Part shown: one piece after another, positions 62,869 through 64,000 of the stretch
Numbering within the stretch: position 1 is the first letter of the stretch
Layout of the letters: each line of letters begins with the position of its first letter
NCBI RefSeq assembly: GCF_025567045.1
Contig: NZ_JAOQJK010000006.1
Location: forward strand, 124,001-188,000
Reading direction: 5' to 3'
Origin: Barnesiella propionica
GTDB lineage: Bacteria; Bacteroidota; Bacteroidia; Bacteroidales; Barnesiellaceae
Length of the DNA stretch: 64,000 bases
Notes under the pieces: generated by a model
The model's input: only the letters and a program-made list of their open reading frames with translations
What the model was told of the DNA's origin: nothing
Databases searched by the model: none
Translations under genes and position numbers: made by a program

Positions 62869-64000
62869 ATGACGACAGCCGAAATACAGCAAGTAAAACA
62901 ACGTTTCGGAATCATAGGTAATACTCCCGGACTTATACGGGCGATTACCCGAGCACTGCAAATAGCACCTACCGACTTTTCGGTGCTTATCACAGGAGAA
63001 AGCGGTTCGGGAAAAGAATTTTTTCCTAAAATTATACACACCAACAGCCAGTGCAAACATGGTAAATATATAGCAGTGAACTGCGGTGCTATTCCGGAAG
63101 GAACAATAGATTCCGAATTATTCGGCCATGAAAAAGGTTCGTTTACCGGAGCTATATCCGACCGTAAAGGATATTTCGAAGAAGCAGACGGAGGCACTAT
63201 ATTCCTGGATGAAGTGGGGGAACTCCCTCTTACGACCCAGGCACGATTACTCCGCGTACTGGAAAGTAAAGAATTTATGAAAGTCGGTTCCTCGATCGTT
63301 AAAAAAACCAATGTACGTATTGTAGCCGCAACAAACCTGAATATGCTAAAAGCCATATCGGAAGGCAAATTCAGGGAAGACCTATATTACCGTCTCAGTA
63401 CGGTTACGATAGAAATTCCGCCGTTGCGTGAAAGGGGTGATGACATACTTCTCCTGTTCAGAAAATTCTCCAGTGATTTTGCAGAACGCTACCATATGCC
63501 GGCAATCCAACTCACTGAGGACGCAAAACGGGTTTTACTCGATTACCGGTGGCCCGGTAACGTACGTCAATTAAAAAATATAGCTGAACAGATATCTATT
63601 TTTGAAACCACCCGGGATGTAAACAGTTCAGTATTGCAGACTTATCTGCCGCAATACGCATCATCGGTTCCTGCCGTACTATCAAACAAAGACGGCGGTT
63701 TCAACGATACGGAACGGGAAATGCTCTACAAAATTATTGTAAAACTACAAAAAGAAATGACGGAACTACGGGCCACAGTGGAAGATATGTCCCGGAAGAA
63801 TCATTCCGAAAAAGTAGAACCTTGCGCAATGTTCACGCAAGAAACACCCAACCTGCCCCAGGCTATTGTTCCCAGCAGTGTCACGGTTCCGGTACACAGC
63901 CGGCATTTTGAACATGTAGAGAGCGAAATAGTACATCCTGTCAATGACTATATTGAAGAAGAAACACCTTTCTCACTCGAAGATACTGAACGTGAAACCA
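62869..64000 (+). CDS. Sigma-54-dependent transcription activator (partial, 3' end outside window)
   Basis: 377 visible codons. The AAA+ domain starts at once: FGIIGNTPGL, Walker A GESGSGKE, the sigma-54 contact loop GSFTGA, Walker B GGTIFLDEVGEL, RIVAATN and the arginine-finger region FREDLYYRLSTVTIEIPPLRER, then WPGNVRQLKN. There is no N-terminal receiver, PAS or GAF domain, as in PspF. After the AAA+ domain comes an unusual charged, low-complexity region up to the window edge; a Fis-type helix-turn-helix is expected beyond it but not seen. Confidence 0.92.
   Translation, partial: MTTAEIQQVKQRFGIIGNTPGLIRAITRALQIAPTDFSVLITGESGSGKEFFPKIIHTNSQCKHGKYIAVNCGAIPEGTIDSELFGHEKGSFTGAISDRKGYFEEADGGTIFLDEVGELPLTTQARLLRVLESKEFMKVGSSIVKKTNVRIVAATNLNMLKAISEGKFREDLYYRLSTVTIEIPPLRERGDDILLLFRKFSSDFAERYHMPAIQLTEDAKRVLLDYRWPGNVRQLKNIAEQISIFETTRDVNSSVLQTYLPQYASSVPAVLSNKDGGFNDTEREMLYKIIVKLQKEMTELRATVEDMSRKNHSEKVEPCAMFTQETPNLPQAIVPSSVTVPVHSRHFEHVESEIVHPVNDYIEEETPFSLEDTERET

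Overview
The window looks like chromosomal DNA of an anaerobic, probably gut-associated member of the Bacteroidales. The signs are many promoters of the Bacteroidetes form (-33 TTTG, 19-21 bases, -7 TAnnTTTG), a full-length sprA gene of the type IX secretion system next to ruvA, phylum-typical families (DUF4199, DUF6452, DUF6048, DUF349 repeats), LytS/LytTR signalling, and an oxygen-sensitive pyruvate formate-lyase system. Genus cannot be fixed from the sequence alone. No transposase, integrase, plasmid or phage module was found, and no gap longer than 300 bases lacks a gene except 51508-52004, which holds RNA genes and a structured leader.

Layout. 1-3472 (minus): prs (cut by the window edge), then a translationally coupled patatin lipase and cytoplasmic GH13 amylase. 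3598-8898 (plus): one operon with threonylcarbamoyl-AMP synthase, a polyprenyl sugar-phosphate transferase, a ClC channel with CBS domains, fmt and a DUF454 protein. 8985-15260: SGNH esterase, a second ClC with a TrkA-C domain, recQ and a second sugar-phosphate transferase. 15417-20254 (minus): DUF349 protein, an isolated Cas6 homologue, an M16 peptidase and a cyclophilin lipoprotein. 20504-26887: TPR protein, pflB-pflA, a small unknown protein, a cytidylate-kinase-like protein and Ppx/GppA. 27123-35192: ruvA-sprA. 35220-38619: OmpA-like lipoprotein, an exported superoxide dismutase, a possible small RNA and two HAD proteins. 38883-41542: a glycosyltransferase/envelope trio. 41808-50082: AspT-type exchanger, then a TolC-MacA-MacB-type efflux system with its own LytS/LytTR pair. 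50145-51507: a very AT-rich pair resembling a small RHS-core metallopeptidase toxin and its immunity protein. 51555-51732: tRNA-Thr and SRP RNA. 52005-62766: bioB, a DUF4199-GT2-nitroreductase-DUF6452-DUF6048 run, an ArsC-like protein, pepD, a UPF0104 protein, rsmA, mgtE and an acyltransferase. 62869-64000: a sigma-54 activator cut by the window edge.

Points that stand out: (1) a lone Cas6 homologue at 17362-18135 with no CRISPR array or other cas gene, in which the expected catalytic histidine appears to be glycine; (2) the AT-rich RHS-core/HExxH protein and partner at 50145-51507, next to the 3' end of a tRNA gene; (3) a compact structured leader starting at a canonical promoter ahead of bioB, and a BioB that lacks one classical [2Fe-2S] cysteine; (4) SRP RNA and tRNA-Thr separated by about two bases; (5) a promoter-terminator unit at 36861-36976 without a reading frame.

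Most other genes are housekeeping or envelope functions: translation (fmt, Sua5-type enzyme, rsmA, tRNA), DNA repair (recQ, ruvA), ion transport (two ClC, MgtE), envelope assembly (sugar-phosphate transferases, GT2 enzymes, acyltransferase, SprA, OmpA-like) and anaerobic metabolism (pfl).
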